Assembly (NCBI GenBank): GCA_913020765.1
Contig: CAJWAO010000001.1
Location: 22,151-86,150 of the forward strand
Direction: 5' to 3'
Source of the DNA: an uncultured Flavobacteriales bacterium
GTDB lineage: Bacteria > Bacteroidota > Bacteroidia > Flavobacteriales_D > Crocinitomicaceae
Length of the DNA stretch: 64,000 nt
Shown: positions 9,783-19,826 of the stretch, piece after piece
Numbering within the stretch: the first letter of the stretch is position 1
Layout: every line of letters begins with the position of its first letter
The notes under the pieces: model-generated
The model's input: only the letters and a program-made list of their open reading frames with translations
Database searches by the model: none
What the model was told of the DNA's origin: nothing
Position numbers and translations under genes: made by a program

Positions 9783-10940
9783 ATGCCATTTTACAGAAAA
9801 CTGGGTTCAATCCCCCACAAAAGACACACTGTTTTCAGACAGCCGGACGGATCACTCTATCATGAGCAGCTATTCGGAACAATTGGATTTGACGGAATGT
9901 CATCATTATTATATCATGTTCATCCACCAACCAAGGTAAAAGAAATAAAAGGAGCAAAGGATATTAGTCCGAAAGTTGCAGTCAAAAAAAATATGCAAAT
10001 GCGCGCCTTCAAGGGCTTTGATGTACCTGCAGTTAATGACCTTATTGATGCCAGAATACCGGTACTGACGAATACCGATATCACCATCTATTTGTCGAGA
10101 CCCGCAAATACAAGTGAAGCTTATTTTTACAAGAATGTGGATGCAGATGAGGTCATATTTATTCATGAAGGAAAAGGGACCTTAAAAACCCAGGTTGGTA
10201 ACATTGATTTTTCTTACGGTGATTATTTAGTTGTTCCGAGAGGTATGATTTATCAAATGAATTTTGAGGATGAAAGCAATAGGCATTTTATTGTGGAATC
10301 AGCTCACCCAATATACACGCCAAAAAGATATCGGAATTGGTTTGGTCAATTATTGGAACACTCACCTTTTTGTGAGAGAGACATAAGAACTCCAGAAAAT
10401 CTCGAAACCCACCGTGAGGATGGCGATTTTATTGTGAAAATTAAAAAAGAGGGAGTACTACATGAGTATGTCTATGGCTCGCATCCGTTTGATGTTATTG
10501 GATGGGATGGATATAATTTTCCATATGCTTTTTCCATACATAACTTTGAACCGATTACTGGTAGAGTTCATCAACCACCTCCAGTGCATCAAACTTTTGA
10601 AACCTCGGCGTTTGTAATATGTTCTTTCTGTCCGCGAATGTATGATTATCATCCTGAAGCTATCCCGGCACCATATAATCACAGTAATATAGATTCTGAT
10701 GAGGTTTTGTATTATGTTGACGGTGATTTTATGAGTAGGAATGATATTTCGAAAGGACAAATCACTTTGCATCCCTCAGGAATTCCTCATGGCCCGCATC
10801 CGGGGGCTTATGAGCGAAGTATAGGAAAGGAAAAAACCGAGGAACTCGCTGTTATGGTAGACACTTTTAAACCTCTGCAAATTACAGAACAAGCGCTTGG
10901 AATAGAAGCTAAAGATTATTATAAATCTTGGATTCATTAA
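9783..10940 (+). CDS. hmgA: Homogentisate 1,2-dioxygenase
   Basis: MPFYRKLGSIPHKRHTVFR, VFIHEGKGTLKTQVGNIDFSYGDYLVVPRG, PHGPHPG cupin motifs; followed by HPPD. Confidence 0.88.
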   Translation: MPFYRKLGSIPHKRHTVFRQPDGSLYHEQLFGTIGFDGMSSLLYHVHPPTKVKEIKGAKDISPKVAVKKNMQMRAFKGFDVPAVNDLIDARIPVLTNTDITIYLSRPANTSEAYFYKNVDADEVIFIHEGKGTLKTQVGNIDFSYGDYLVVPRGMIYQMNFEDESNRHFIVESAHPIYTPKRYRNWFGQLLEHSPFCERDIRTPENLETHREDGDFIVKIKKEGVLHEYVYGSHPFDVIGWDGYNFPYAFSIHNFEPITGRVHQPPPVHQTFETSAFVICSFCPRMYDYHPEAIPAPYNHSNIDSDEVLYYVDGDFMSRNDISKGQITLHPSGIPHGPHPGAYERSIGKEKTEELAVMVDTFKPLQITEQALGIEAKDYYKSWIH

Positions 10941-10958
10941 TTTTTTTAAAAAAGGACC

Positions 10959-12116
10959 ATGAAAGAAGTAAAGAATGTAGATTACGGATTAGAAAAAATA
11001 TTTGAAGGTGCGCAAGATTTCTTGCCTTTGCTGGGAACGGATTATGTTGAGTTTTATGTGGGTAATGCAAAGCAATCTGCACATTTTTATAAAACAGCAT
11101 TTGGCTTTCAATCATATGCCTACAGGGGATTAGAAACAGGAAGTACGGATTCTGTTTCATATGTTTTGAAGCAAGATAAAATTCGGCTGGTGCTGACCAC
11201 TCCCTTGAATTCAAAATCTCCAATCAATGACCATATTGTCAAGCATGGAGATGGTGTTAAAGTTGTTGCTTTATGGGTTGATGATGCAAGAAAAGCTTAT
11301 AAGGAGACCACCACGAGGGGCGCAAAATCTTACATGAAGCCGACTGTTGAAAAGGATGAACATGGTGAAGTTGTTCGAGCAGGAATTTATACCTATGGAG
11401 AGACTGTTCATATGTTTGTAGAACGAAACAATTATTCAGGAACATTTTTACCAGGGTTCAAAAAATGGGAATCCTCGTATAATCCAAAATCTGTGGGGCT
11501 CAAATATATAGACCACATGGTTGGAAATGTCGGTTGGGGCGAAATGGATATTTGGGTGAAATGGTATGAGGATGTTATGGGCTTTGAAAACTTTCTTTCT
11601 TTTGATGACAAGCAAATTCACACGGAATATTCTGCGCTGATGAGTAAGGTAATGTCAAATGGTAACGGGCGGATTAAATTTCCCATTAATGAACCAGCAG
11701 AAGGTAAAAAGAGGTCTCAAATCGAGGAGTATCTTGATTTTTACGAGGGCGCAGGTGTTCAGCATGTTGCTGTAGCAACCAATGATATCATTTCGACGGT
11801 AACAGAGATGCGTAAGCGAGGTGTTGAATTTTTAAGCACACCACCCGATGAGTATTACAAAGCTGTTCCTATTCGACTCGAGGAACACAATCATGAACTC
11901 CGTGAGGATATTGAAATATTAAAAGGCCTCGGTATCATGATTGATGCGGATGAGGAAGGCTATTTGCTCCAAATATTTACCAAACCAGTTGAAGATCGCC
12001 CCACATTATTTTTTGAAATTATTCAAAGAATGGGAGCCCTAGGTTTTGGCGCAGGTAATTTTAAAGCACTTTTTGAATCTATTGAGAGAGAACAAGCAAA
12101 TAGAGGTACGTTATAG
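10959..12116 (+). CDS. hppD: 4-hydroxyphenylpyruvate dioxygenase
   Basis: Two VOC modules; DHMVGNV, GVQHVAVATNDIISTV, GYLLQIFTKPVEDRPTLFFEIIQR, FGAGNFKALFESIEREQ. Confidence 0.95.
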   Translation: MKEVKNVDYGLEKIFEGAQDFLPLLGTDYVEFYVGNAKQSAHFYKTAFGFQSYAYRGLETGSTDSVSYVLKQDKIRLVLTTPLNSKSPINDHIVKHGDGVKVVALWVDDARKAYKETTTRGAKSYMKPTVEKDEHGEVVRAGIYTYGETVHMFVERNNYSGTFLPGFKKWESSYNPKSVGLKYIDHMVGNVGWGEMDIWVKWYEDVMGFENFLSFDDKQIHTEYSALMSKVMSNGNGRIKFPINEPAEGKKRSQIEEYLDFYEGAGVQHVAVATNDIISTVTEMRKRGVEFLSTPPDEYYKAVPIRLEEHNHELREDIEILKGLGIMIDADEEGYLLQIFTKPVEDRPTLFFEIIQRMGALGFGAGNFKALFESIEREQANRGTL

Positions 12117-12150
12117 TTTTGTTTAGATAACCTGATAAGGGTTTAAAAAC

Positions 12151-12714
12151 TTAAACGGTCATGATATCCTTTTCTTTGATTTCGAACAGGCCATCAATCT
12201 TTTTTGATGATCCATTTGTGATGTCTTGAATCTCAATTTCAGCATTTTTAAAATGGTCTTCTGATAAGCCATCATTTTTCAGTTCTTTAACCATGTCTAG
12301 AGCATCTTTTCTATTATTTCTGATGCCTATTTTTGCATTTTCAGCCTCCGCTTTTGCCTTTTTTACAAGATCTCTACGTCTTTCTTCTGTTAGCGGTGGA
12401 ACTGTGATGAGTAACTGCTCGCCGTTGTTTTGTGGGTTTAGTCCGAGATTTGAATCAATAATCCCTTTCGAAATATCATTTAGCGTAGATTTTTCCCAGG
12501 GTTGCACAATCAATGTTCGGGCATCCATAACGCTTACGTTTGCCACCTGTTGTAATGGAGTCATTGCCTCATAATATTCGACCATTACACCAGAAAGCAT
12601 TGACGGAGAAGCTTTACCAGCCCTGATTTTAGCAAGCTCACCGTCAAAATGTTCTATACTCTTTTGGTTCGAGGATTTAAGCTCGTCGTAGATCATCGTT
12701 AATTCTTCTGTCAT
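12151..12714 (-). CDS. frr: Ribosome recycling factor
   Basis: KIRAGKASPSMLSGVMVEYYEAMTPLQQVANVSVMDARTLIVQPW, GLNPQNNGEQLLITVPPLTEERRRDLVKKAK. Confidence 0.96.
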   Translation of the reverse strand: MTEELTMIYDELKSSNQKSIEHFDGELAKIRAGKASPSMLSGVMVEYYEAMTPLQQVANVSVMDARTLIVQPWEKSTLNDISKGIIDSNLGLNPQNNGEQLLITVPPLTEERRRDLVKKAKAEAENAKIGIRNNRKDALDMVKELKNDGLSEDHFKNAEIEIQDITNGSSKKIDGLFEIKEKDIMTV

Positions 12715-12723
12715 AATAAAAAT

Positions 12724-13431
12724 TTAATTGTGAACGACTGTTCCTATATTATTACCTGAGAGAACTTTTTCCAAGTTACCCGCGGTATCCATATCAAAAA
12801 CTATAATAGGAAGATTATTTTCTTTACACAGGGTAAATGCTGTTAGGTCCATTACGTTTAATCCTTTTTCGTATACTTCATCAAAGGTAATCGAGTCATA
12901 CTTGGTGGCATTCTCGTCTTTTTCAGGATCTGCAGAGTATATACCGTCAACCCTGGTTCCTTTTAAAATCACATCTGCATTTATTTCAATTGCCCGAAGC
13001 GAAGCTGCCGAGTCGGTGGTAAAAAATGGGTTACCGGTACCTGCGCCAAATATCACTACTCTACCTTTCTCTAAATGTCTTACCGCTTTTCTTCGAATGA
13101 ATGGTTCTGCAATTTCCTTCATTTCAATAGCGGATTGAAGTCGGGTATGGACACCATTGGATTCTAGGGCTGACTGAAGCGCCATTGAATTAATCATAGT
13201 TGCGAGCATGCCCATGTAGTCTCCATGAGTTCGGTCCATTCCTCCTTGCTCTGCCTGAACGCCTCTAAATATATTTCCTCCTCCAATAACGATGGCAATT
13301 TGATAACCGTTATCTCTGATTTGTTTAATTTGTTTGGCATATGCATTGATTCTTTCATTGTCGATACCAAAGTGTTTTGTACCCATCAGAGATTCACCAC
13401 TTAGCTTAAGTAAAATTCTTTTGTATTTCAT
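12724..13431 (-). CDS. pyrH: UMP kinase
   Basis: [51 protein letters not shown]-track start at 13464 is probably too long. Confidence 0.95.
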   Translation of the reverse strand: MKYKRILLKLSGESLMGTKHFGIDNERINAYAKQIKQIRDNGYQIAIVIGGGNIFRGVQAEQGGMDRTHGDYMGMLATMINSMALQSALESNGVHTRLQSAIEMKEIAEPFIRRKAVRHLEKGRVVIFGAGTGNPFFTTDSAASLRAIEINADVILKGTRVDGIYSADPEKDENATKYDSITFDEVYEKGLNVMDLTAFTLCKENNLPIIVFDMDTAGNLEKVLSGNNIGTVVHN

Positions 13432-13483
13432 AGATAATTCGTTGGACAAATATATATAAATCAAGTAGGTGAAAAAGTAATAA

Positions 13484-13514
13484 TCAAAAAAAAAGCTATC
13501 CGAAGATAGCTTTT
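13484..13514 (-). terminator. Rho-independent terminator downstream of tsf
   Basis: Minus strand AAAAGCTATC-TTCG-GATAGCTTTT followed by a T tract. Confidence 0.85.
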
Positions 13515-13533
13515 GAATTCAGTTTTAAAGATA

Positions 13534-14364
13534 CTAACTGAGCGAGAACCTCTTAAAGTCAGAAACGGTTAAACCTTTTTCTGAGTTATTCAAAAATTGC
13601 TCTACAGTTACTTTATTATCTCTGACAAATTGTTGACTGAGAAGTGTATTTTCTTTAAAAAATTTATTCAACCTACCCATGGCTATTTTTTCAGCCATTT
13701 CCGCCGGTTTACCTTCTTGAATCGCTTGATCCTTTCCAACCTCAATTTCTCTTTCAATTGTTTTCGCATCAATACCATCTTTGCTCACAGCCAAAGGATT
13801 CATTGCAGCCACTTGCATAGCAACTTGTTTTCCTGCATCTTCAGCAATCTCGGAGCTGCTATTTAAGGCTACTAGCGTTGCCAATTGATTTCCAGGGTGA
13901 TTGTATGCCACAACTCGATCAGACTCTACTAAAGTATAGGCTGATAGGTCAAGTTTTTCACCTATTACACCAATTTGCTCTGTAATCTTTTCACTTACAG
14001 AAAGTTTTTCGTTGTAAGCCAGAGTTTTGAGCTCATCGAGTGATTTTGGAAGCTTTTCTAAAGCCAAATCGACTAAAGATTGCACCAACTCAACATAACC
14101 GTCATTTTTGGCTACGAAGTCAGTTTCACAGTTTAAGGTTACAATAACTCCCGCGGTCGAATCATTGCTCGATTGAGCTATAATGACTCCTTCTTTCGCA
14201 TCGTTACCCCCTCTTTTGGCAGCGATTTTTTGTCCTTTTTTTCGAAGCACATCAACTGCAGCTTCAAAATCGCCGTTGGTTTCCACAAGTGCATTTTTGC
14301 AGTCCATCATCCCGGCTCCGGTCTGTTGTCGAAGTTTATTAACTTCTGACGCTTTAATTGACAT
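13534..14364 (-). CDS. tsf: Elongation factor Ts
   Basis: VNKLRQQTGAGMMDCKNALVETNGDFEAAVDVLRKKGQ, TLNCETDFVAKN. Confidence 0.97.
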   Translation of the reverse strand: MSIKASEVNKLRQQTGAGMMDCKNALVETNGDFEAAVDVLRKKGQKIAAKRGGNDAKEGVIIAQSSNDSTAGVIVTLNCETDFVAKNDGYVELVQSLVDLALEKLPKSLDELKTLAYNEKLSVSEKITEQIGVIGEKLDLSAYTLVESDRVVAYNHPGNQLATLVALNSSSEIAEDAGKQVAMQVAAMNPLAVSKDGIDAKTIEREIEVGKDQAIQEGKPAEMAEKIAMGRLNKFFKENTLLSQQFVRDNKVTVEQFLNNSEKGLTVSDFKRFSLS

Positions 14365-14379
14365 TTTATTCAGTTTTAG

Positions 14380-15579
14380 TTATTTATCTTCTTTACCGGC
14401 TTTTGCTGTGCTCGCTTTTTTCGCTGCTGGCTTTTTCGCTGCAGTTTTTTTCGCTGGTGCTTTCTCAGCCTTTACCTCTTTCTTTGTCGCCGTTGCTTTT
14501 TTTGCTTTAGCTTTTTCGGCCTTTGGCTCTTTTTTTGTTGAAGCAGCCTTTTTGGGAGAAGTTGCTTTTTTCGCAGGGGTCTTTTCTGCTTTTTCTTCAT
14601 CCTTTTCTGGCGTTTCTACCTCTGCGGTTTTCTCTACAACCTCTGGCTCAGACGATTCTTTTGCCTCAACCTTAGCTTCGCTTGCTTCTGCGGTTAGAGC
14701 AGTATCGTTCTTTGCCTTTGCTGCTTTCTCTTCATCCTTTTCCGGCGATTCTACTTCCGCGGTTTTTTCTGTAACTGATTGTTCAGCCGATTCTTTCTTC
14801 TCAACCTTTACTTCACTTGCTTCTTCGGCTTGTGCAGTATTGTTGGATGCCTCTGCTGCTTGTTTTGCTGCCTCAGGATTTTCCTTGAGGAATTTTCTTT
14901 CCTCTAATCCTTCTTGGATAGATTTGCATATTTCATCAATGATGATCGTAATTGACTTGCTTGCATCATCATTTGCTGGAATAGGGAAGTCGACAAGTTT
15001 AGGGTTTGAGTTCGTATCAACCAAGGCAAAAGTTGGAATATTCAATCTTCTTGCTTCCGCTAATGCGATGTGTTCTTTGAGAATATCGACTATGAAAATT
15101 GCAGCTGGCTGCCTGGTCATATCTGATATTGAACCAAATGTTTTTTCTAGTTTTTCTCTTTGACGCGTTTTGAACAACTTTTCACGCTTGTTAAGGGTAT
15201 CCCATGTTCCGTCAGACTTCATTTTATCAATTGAGGTCATCTTTCGGATTGACTTTCTGGTTGTTTGAAAATTGGTTAGCATACCACCAGACCATCTTTC
15301 CGTGACAAATGGCATATTCACATTTTTGATTCGTTCTGCAACGATATCTTTTGCTTGTTTTTTAGTGGCAACAAAAAGGATTTTTTTACCTGATTTTGCA
15401 ATTTGTTTCATTGCGGCGTTTGCCTGATCTAGATGAACAATAGTTTTGTTCAAGTCGATGATGTGGATTCCCTTTTTCTCTTCGAAAATATAAGGTGCCA
15501 TTGCTGGATTCCACTTTCTTTTAAGGTGACCAAAATGTACACCTGCATCTAACAATTCTTTAAAAGATAATTTTGACAT
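14380..15579 (-). CDS. rpsB: 30S ribosomal protein S2 with about 170-residue low-complexity C-terminal extension
   Basis: SFKELLDAGVHFGHLKRKWNPAMAPYIFEEKKGIHIIDLNKT core; tail rich in E/K/A ending KKTAAKKPAAKKASTAKAGKEDK. Confidence 0.95.
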   Translation of the reverse strand: MSKLSFKELLDAGVHFGHLKRKWNPAMAPYIFEEKKGIHIIDLNKTIVHLDQANAAMKQIAKSGKKILFVATKKQAKDIVAERIKNVNMPFVTERWSGGMLTNFQTTRKSIRKMTSIDKMKSDGTWDTLNKREKLFKTRQREKLEKTFGSISDMTRQPAAIFIVDILKEHIALAEARRLNIPTFALVDTNSNPKLVDFPIPANDDASKSITIIIDEICKSIQEGLEERKFLKENPEAAKQAAEASNNTAQAEEASEVKVEKKESAEQSVTEKTAEVESPEKDEEKAAKAKNDTALTAEASEAKVEAKESSEPEVVEKTAEVETPEKDEEKAEKTPAKKATSPKKAASTKKEPKAEKAKAKKATATKKEVKAEKAPAKKTAAKKPAAKKASTAKAGKEDK

Positions 15580-15673
15580 ATATATATTTGTTTACGTTCC
15601 TAAATTTATCAGCAAAGTTGGGGGCAATTGCCATTCCGACAGAGCTTGGATACTAAACCATTCCAGTTGGCGA

Positions 15674-16060
15674 TTAACGCTTTGAGAACTGGAATTTCTT
15701 TCTCGCTTTCGGTTGACCTGGTTTCTTTCGTTCAACCATCCTAGGATCTCGAGTCATTAGACCTTCTTCCTTCAAAGCGTTTTTGTTTTCCTCACTGACT
15801 TCTACCAAAGCTCTTGATATTCCTAAGCGTATGGCTTCAACTTGACCGTTAATTCCACCTCCGCTTACGTTTACGTTCACATTGTATTTGCCAACAGTGT
15901 CAGTTAGCGCGAATGGCTGAACTAATTTTGACTGCAAAACATCTGTTGGGAAAACTTCCTGCGCTTTTTTATTATTTACAGTAATTACTCCTTTTCCTTT
16001 GGTAAGGTAAACCCTCGCAACTGCTGTCTTTCTTCTTCCTAATGCATTGATTACTTCCAT
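15674..16060 (-). CDS. rpsI: 30S ribosomal protein S9
   Basis: NALGRRKTAVARVYLTKGKG, GLMTRDPRMVERKKPGQPKARKKFQFSKR. Confidence 0.97.
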   Translation of the reverse strand: MEVINALGRRKTAVARVYLTKGKGVITVNNKKAQEVFPTDVLQSKLVQPFALTDTVGKYNVNVNVSGGGINGQVEAIRLGISRALVEVSEENKNALKEEGLMTRDPRMVERKKPGQPKARKKFQFSKR

Positions 16061-16065
16061 AATAC

Positions 16066-16530
16066 TTATTTAAGCGTATCTAGATTTAATACTGTTGGTT
16101 TCTGAGCTTCATGGTTATGCTCAGCACCAGTATAAACTTTTAAATTTCTGTATAGTTGTCTACCAAGCGTATTCTTTGGCAACATTCCTTTTACTGCTTT
16201 CTCAATGAGCCTTTCAGGGTGCTTTTTTAAAAGATCTTCTGCAGCAGTAAATCTTTGACCTCCTGGATAACCTGAATAACGCACATACTCTTTGTCTTTG
16301 AGCTTAGCTCCTGAGAAAGACACCTTTTCGGCATTGATTACAATAATGTTATCACCGCAATCTGCATGAGGTGTATAGTTGGTTTTATATTTACCACGAA
16401 TAACCTTTGCAACTTTACTAGCAAGTCTTCCTACTGTTTGGTTTTCAGCATCTACAACAAACCACTTTTTGTTCGCGGTTGCTGCGTTTCCTGAAATCGT
16501 TTTATAACTTAATGTATCCACGTTTGTCAA
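16066..16530 (-). CDS. rplM: 50S ribosomal protein L13
   Basis: WFVVDAENQTVGRLASKVAKVIRGKYK, RLIEKAVKGMLPKNTLGRQLYRNLKVYTGAEHNHEAQKP. Confidence 0.97.
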   Translation of the reverse strand: MTNVDTLSYKTISGNAATANKKWFVVDAENQTVGRLASKVAKVIRGKYKTNYTPHADCGDNIIVINAEKVSFSGAKLKDKEYVRYSGYPGGQRFTAAEDLLKKHPERLIEKAVKGMLPKNTLGRQLYRNLKVYTGAEHNHEAQKPTVLNLDTLK

Positions 16531-16623
16531 TTTAAAAGCTACTTAATAGCGTAAATTAGGGGTGCAAAGATACAATTATTATGAATATGAACAAACCAAA
16601 AGAAAAAAAAATCCGAAATGATT

Positions 16624-17385
16624 TTAAGTTTTTTTGAAGGACTGTATAGCATTGCGTGTAAAGTCACTTAAAACCAGTCCTCCACTTATTTCTGCACGCT
16701 CTGACAGTAGGCTGTCCCAATGGTCTGTTCCCTCCCAAAAAACTGACTTAAGTTGTTCCATTGCAGCTGGATTGGATGCGCAAAGTTTTTCAACAAGTTC
16801 TGTAATTCCTTTGTCCATTTGCTGGATATCTTCGTAAACGTTCGCGTAAAGGCCTTTTTCTTCTGCCCACCTCGCGCTTCTCCAAGCCGTTGCATTGATG
16901 GCGAGCTGGCTCATGGCAGAGAGGCCAATTTTACGTTGAACAGCTGGACCAACTACGAAGGGTCCGATACCTACAGCGAGCTCGGATAATTTTATAGATG
17001 CAGCCTCGGTTGCAAAAGCATAATCCATCGCAGATGCAATTCCGACCCCACCACCTACAGCTTTTCCGTGGATCCTACCTATAATTAATTTACTTGAGGT
17101 TCTACAGGCGTTTATGACTTTTGCAAAGCCTGAAAAAAAGATCTTTCCATCTGCTATATTCTCGATGGCGATCAACTCATCGAAACTCGCCCCGGCGCAA
17201 AATGCTCTATTTCCTGCCGATTTTAATAAAATTAATTTGCAGCTAGGGTCATCACTAATTTCAGTTATTGCTTTCGCGAGCTTGCCAAGTATCTTTCCAG
17301 GTAGGGCGTTACTTGATGGATGTCCAAATTCAATAGTTGCCAGACCTTTTGTGTCGATATTACAATTAACGTGTCCTTCTTCCAT
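16624..17385 (-). CDS. Enoyl-CoA hydratase/isomerase family protein
   Basis: NRAFCAGASFDEL, IIGRIHGKAVGGGVGIASAMDYAFATEAASIKLSELAVGIGP. Confidence 0.88.
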   Translation of the reverse strand: MEEGHVNCNIDTKGLATIEFGHPSSNALPGKILGKLAKAITEISDDPSCKLILLKSAGNRAFCAGASFDELIAIENIADGKIFFSGFAKVINACRTSSKLIIGRIHGKAVGGGVGIASAMDYAFATEAASIKLSELAVGIGPFVVGPAVQRKIGLSAMSQLAINATAWRSARWAEEKGLYANVYEDIQQMDKGITELVEKLCASNPAAMEQLKSVFWEGTDHWDSLLSERAEISGGLVLSDFTRNAIQSFKKT

Positions 17386-17386
17386 A

Positions 17387-18346
17387 TTACTTCAGGGTAA
17401 AACTATCGGAACCGATGAGGTTCTCGTCACAATAAATATTCACTTTATAATTCCCTTTGGATAAACCTTCCTCTCGAACATCATAGTATATTGAAATATC
17501 AATCGCTTTATTTTGGTAGTCGATTTCCTTCTTTTCAGTATATGCAATCGATTCTTCTCCTATTTGTATCATATAACTCGACATTCTTTGAAATATCTTA
17601 CCGGACGGTCCTTGAATTTGCATGTATACAATTTTCTTTCCCGAACTTGCTATAGGATTCTCTGAAATCGTAAAGGTAGATTGAAGCTGTGCTGCTTGGC
17701 GAGCTCTTGATGTAGGTTTTGCTTTTAAAGCTGATTTTAAAGCGCCGGAGTTAAAACCATACGCGCTTAGTTTCGACCCTTTTTTCACTTGTTCTGTTTT
17801 CTCTGCCACTTCTTGTTTGAATTGGTCTCTTTCTTCGGTGGTTCGATTCAAATTGTTGGTTGTTTCTGTCAGATTCAATTCTAGCTCAAGGTTTAAGGTA
17901 TTCAAAGAGTCTATTTGTACAACGTAGCTTCTCATGATTCCCCTAAGACTTTCATTCTCTTCTTTGAGTTTAAGCACCTGAGCGGCTGAGAAATTTCTGC
18001 TTCTTTGCAATTTTTCAATTTTTTCAATTTGAGCCTGAATTTTTACTTTTTGTGCATTCAGGCTATCGGATTTTGAAGCATCTTTCTCTAGAAGACGGTC
18101 GTAGGTACTGAGCATTCTTTTGAAGTCAGATTTTAAATCACTAGACATATCTCCTATGTATCCTTTGAGCATTTTATTCATGCCTTGCAATGTATCCTGA
18201 TACTTTAGGCTTATATAGGCACAATCCTTGGCTTCATTGCGCATCTTGGACCAAAGGAAAGTCATCGTACTTATTCCCAAAGCCAACACAATAATCGCCC
18301 CTAGGTAAATGCTTTTGTAGTTATTTGAATTTTCATTTTCTTCCAT
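17387..18346 (-). CDS. Membrane-anchored coiled-coil protein of unknown function
   Basis: N-terminal TM helix (SIYLGAIIVLALGISTMTFLW) then long heptad-rich segment and a beta-rich C-terminal domain. Confidence 0.7.
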   Translation of the reverse strand: MEENENSNNYKSIYLGAIIVLALGISTMTFLWSKMRNEAKDCAYISLKYQDTLQGMNKMLKGYIGDMSSDLKSDFKRMLSTYDRLLEKDASKSDSLNAQKVKIQAQIEKIEKLQRSRNFSAAQVLKLKEENESLRGIMRSYVVQIDSLNTLNLELELNLTETTNNLNRTTEERDQFKQEVAEKTEQVKKGSKLSAYGFNSGALKSALKAKPTSRARQAAQLQSTFTISENPIASSGKKIVYMQIQGPSGKIFQRMSSYMIQIGEESIAYTEKKEIDYQNKAIDISIYYDVREEGLSKGNYKVNIYCDENLIGSDSFTLK

Positions 18347-18379
18347 GAAGTCAAATTTTTTGTAAAAGTAATCTTTTTA

Positions 18380-19825
18380 TCAAATTCTTAAATCTTGAAA
18401 GGTTACGCTTCTTTGAAATCTTGCAATACTGTCGGTTCCCACCGCAGTATATCTGCTATCTGAACTAGCGGGGTAGGGTCCGCCATGTTGCATTGCCGAA
18501 CTAACCTCGACGCCTGTTGGCAAGTCATTAAATATAATCCTTCCTGCTTTTTGGGTTCCCAAACAAATCAACTGATCTATTATGGAACCATCCTTTTCTT
18601 TTGCGCCAAAAATTGAAAAGGTCAATTGACCATTTAGCTCGTTTAGTATATCAATCAATTCCCTTTGATTAGAATAGGTAAAAATAGAGGTATGCGGACC
18701 AAAAATTTCCTCTTGCAGAAAAGGGAATTTTAAAATCGAATTACAATCAAGGTGTAAAACTGATTTCTTTGGGAAGTATTCAGGTGTATTCGATGCGCGG
18801 CTCTGAAAAAAACTTTTTGAACCGAAAGATTCAAACAAGCGTGCCGTCTTTTTTTCGTATTCTTTGAGCAGGTTAGGATGAAGCATAGGCTCAGCTCGAA
18901 ATGAAAATATAGCTTGTTTGAGCTGCTCAATAAAGTCACGCGTTTCATTTTTGGGAATAAAAAATAAACCAGGTTTGGTACAAAATTGGCCCGAATCCGT
19001 GCATACAGAATTGGTGATTTTATCGATCAATATCTTTCTGTCCTTTCTGAAAGCAGATTCTAATAGCACAACAGGGTTTGAGCTCCCCATTTCTGCGAAT
19101 ACTGGTATTGGAAACTTGCGCTTACCTGCGATTTTTAGAAATGCTTCTCCTCCGTTTTGGCTGCCAGTGAAGCCAATTGCTTTTACAGCTATATGGTTTG
19201 CGATGTACGTGCCCAATTCATATCCATCATCAATGACATGGGCAAAGGTGCCTTTCGGGAAATTAAGTTCATAAATAGCATCTTGGATAGCACTGAAAAC
19301 AACAGAGCTAGTACCAACATGAAAAGGATGAGACTTGACGATTACAGGGTTTTTTGCAGCAAGTGCAGCTACGCTGTCTCCACCTATTGTAGAATATGCT
19401 AAAGGAAAGTTACTAGCACCTAGAACAAGCACGGGGCCAATTCCTATTTTTTTCTTGGTTAAGATCTTGTTATTTAATTTTTTTGTTTGGTTCAGTGTAG
19501 AAATATATTCTGGAGCGATGATATGATTTGAAAACAGCTCAAGCTGAAAAATTGTCCTGTTGAATTCAGTATCAAATCGCTCCTTCGTTAATCCGGTTTC
19601 TTCAAGGTATGCGCTTGCAATCTTTGCTTTTGTTGAGCGCAATTTTTCCTTTATTAAACGAAGTAATTTATTGATCTCCTGATTCGTTTTACTTGCGATA
19701 ACAGGATATGCACTCGAAGCTGATTCAATCATTTGATCGACTTCTTCAATTGTGTGGCAGGTATACCTTTCGGTATTAAATAAATTTTTTCTGGGATTAA
19801 ATGTGTAAAAAGTCCTCCGGGACAT
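18380..19825 (-). CDS. Aldehyde dehydrogenase (alpha-ketoglutaric semialdehyde dehydrogenase-like)
   Basis: GPVLVLGASNFPLAYSTIGGDSVAALAAKNPVIVKSHPFH, FTGSQNGGEA, AEMGSSNPVV, DSGQFCTKPGL; start MSRRTFYTFNP at 19825 just downstream of the purS stop. Confidence 0.85.
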   Translation of the reverse strand: MSRRTFYTFNPRKNLFNTERYTCHTIEEVDQMIESASSAYPVIASKTNQEINKLLRLIKEKLRSTKAKIASAYLEETGLTKERFDTEFNRTIFQLELFSNHIIAPEYISTLNQTKKLNNKILTKKKIGIGPVLVLGASNFPLAYSTIGGDSVAALAAKNPVIVKSHPFHVGTSSVVFSAIQDAIYELNFPKGTFAHVIDDGYELGTYIANHIAVKAIGFTGSQNGGEAFLKIAGKRKFPIPVFAEMGSSNPVVLLESAFRKDRKILIDKITNSVCTDSGQFCTKPGLFFIPKNETRDFIEQLKQAIFSFRAEPMLHPNLLKEYEKKTARLFESFGSKSFFQSRASNTPEYFPKKSVLHLDCNSILKFPFLQEEIFGPHTSIFTYSNQRELIDILNELNGQLTFSIFGAKEKDGSIIDQLICLGTQKAGRIIFNDLPTGVEVSSAMQHGGPYPASSDSRYTAVGTDSIARFQRSVTFQDLRI

Positions 19826-19826
19826 T

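Noticed and set aside
9783-12116. HGD-HPPD pair as unusual
   Set aside because: Standard tyrosine catabolism neighbours; nothing atypical in the translations
14183-15163. 326-aa plus-strand ORF antisense to tsf and rpsB
   Set aside because: Low-complexity Ser/Phe/Ala translation that is the mirror of the Lys/Glu/Ala-rich rpsB tail; shadow ORF
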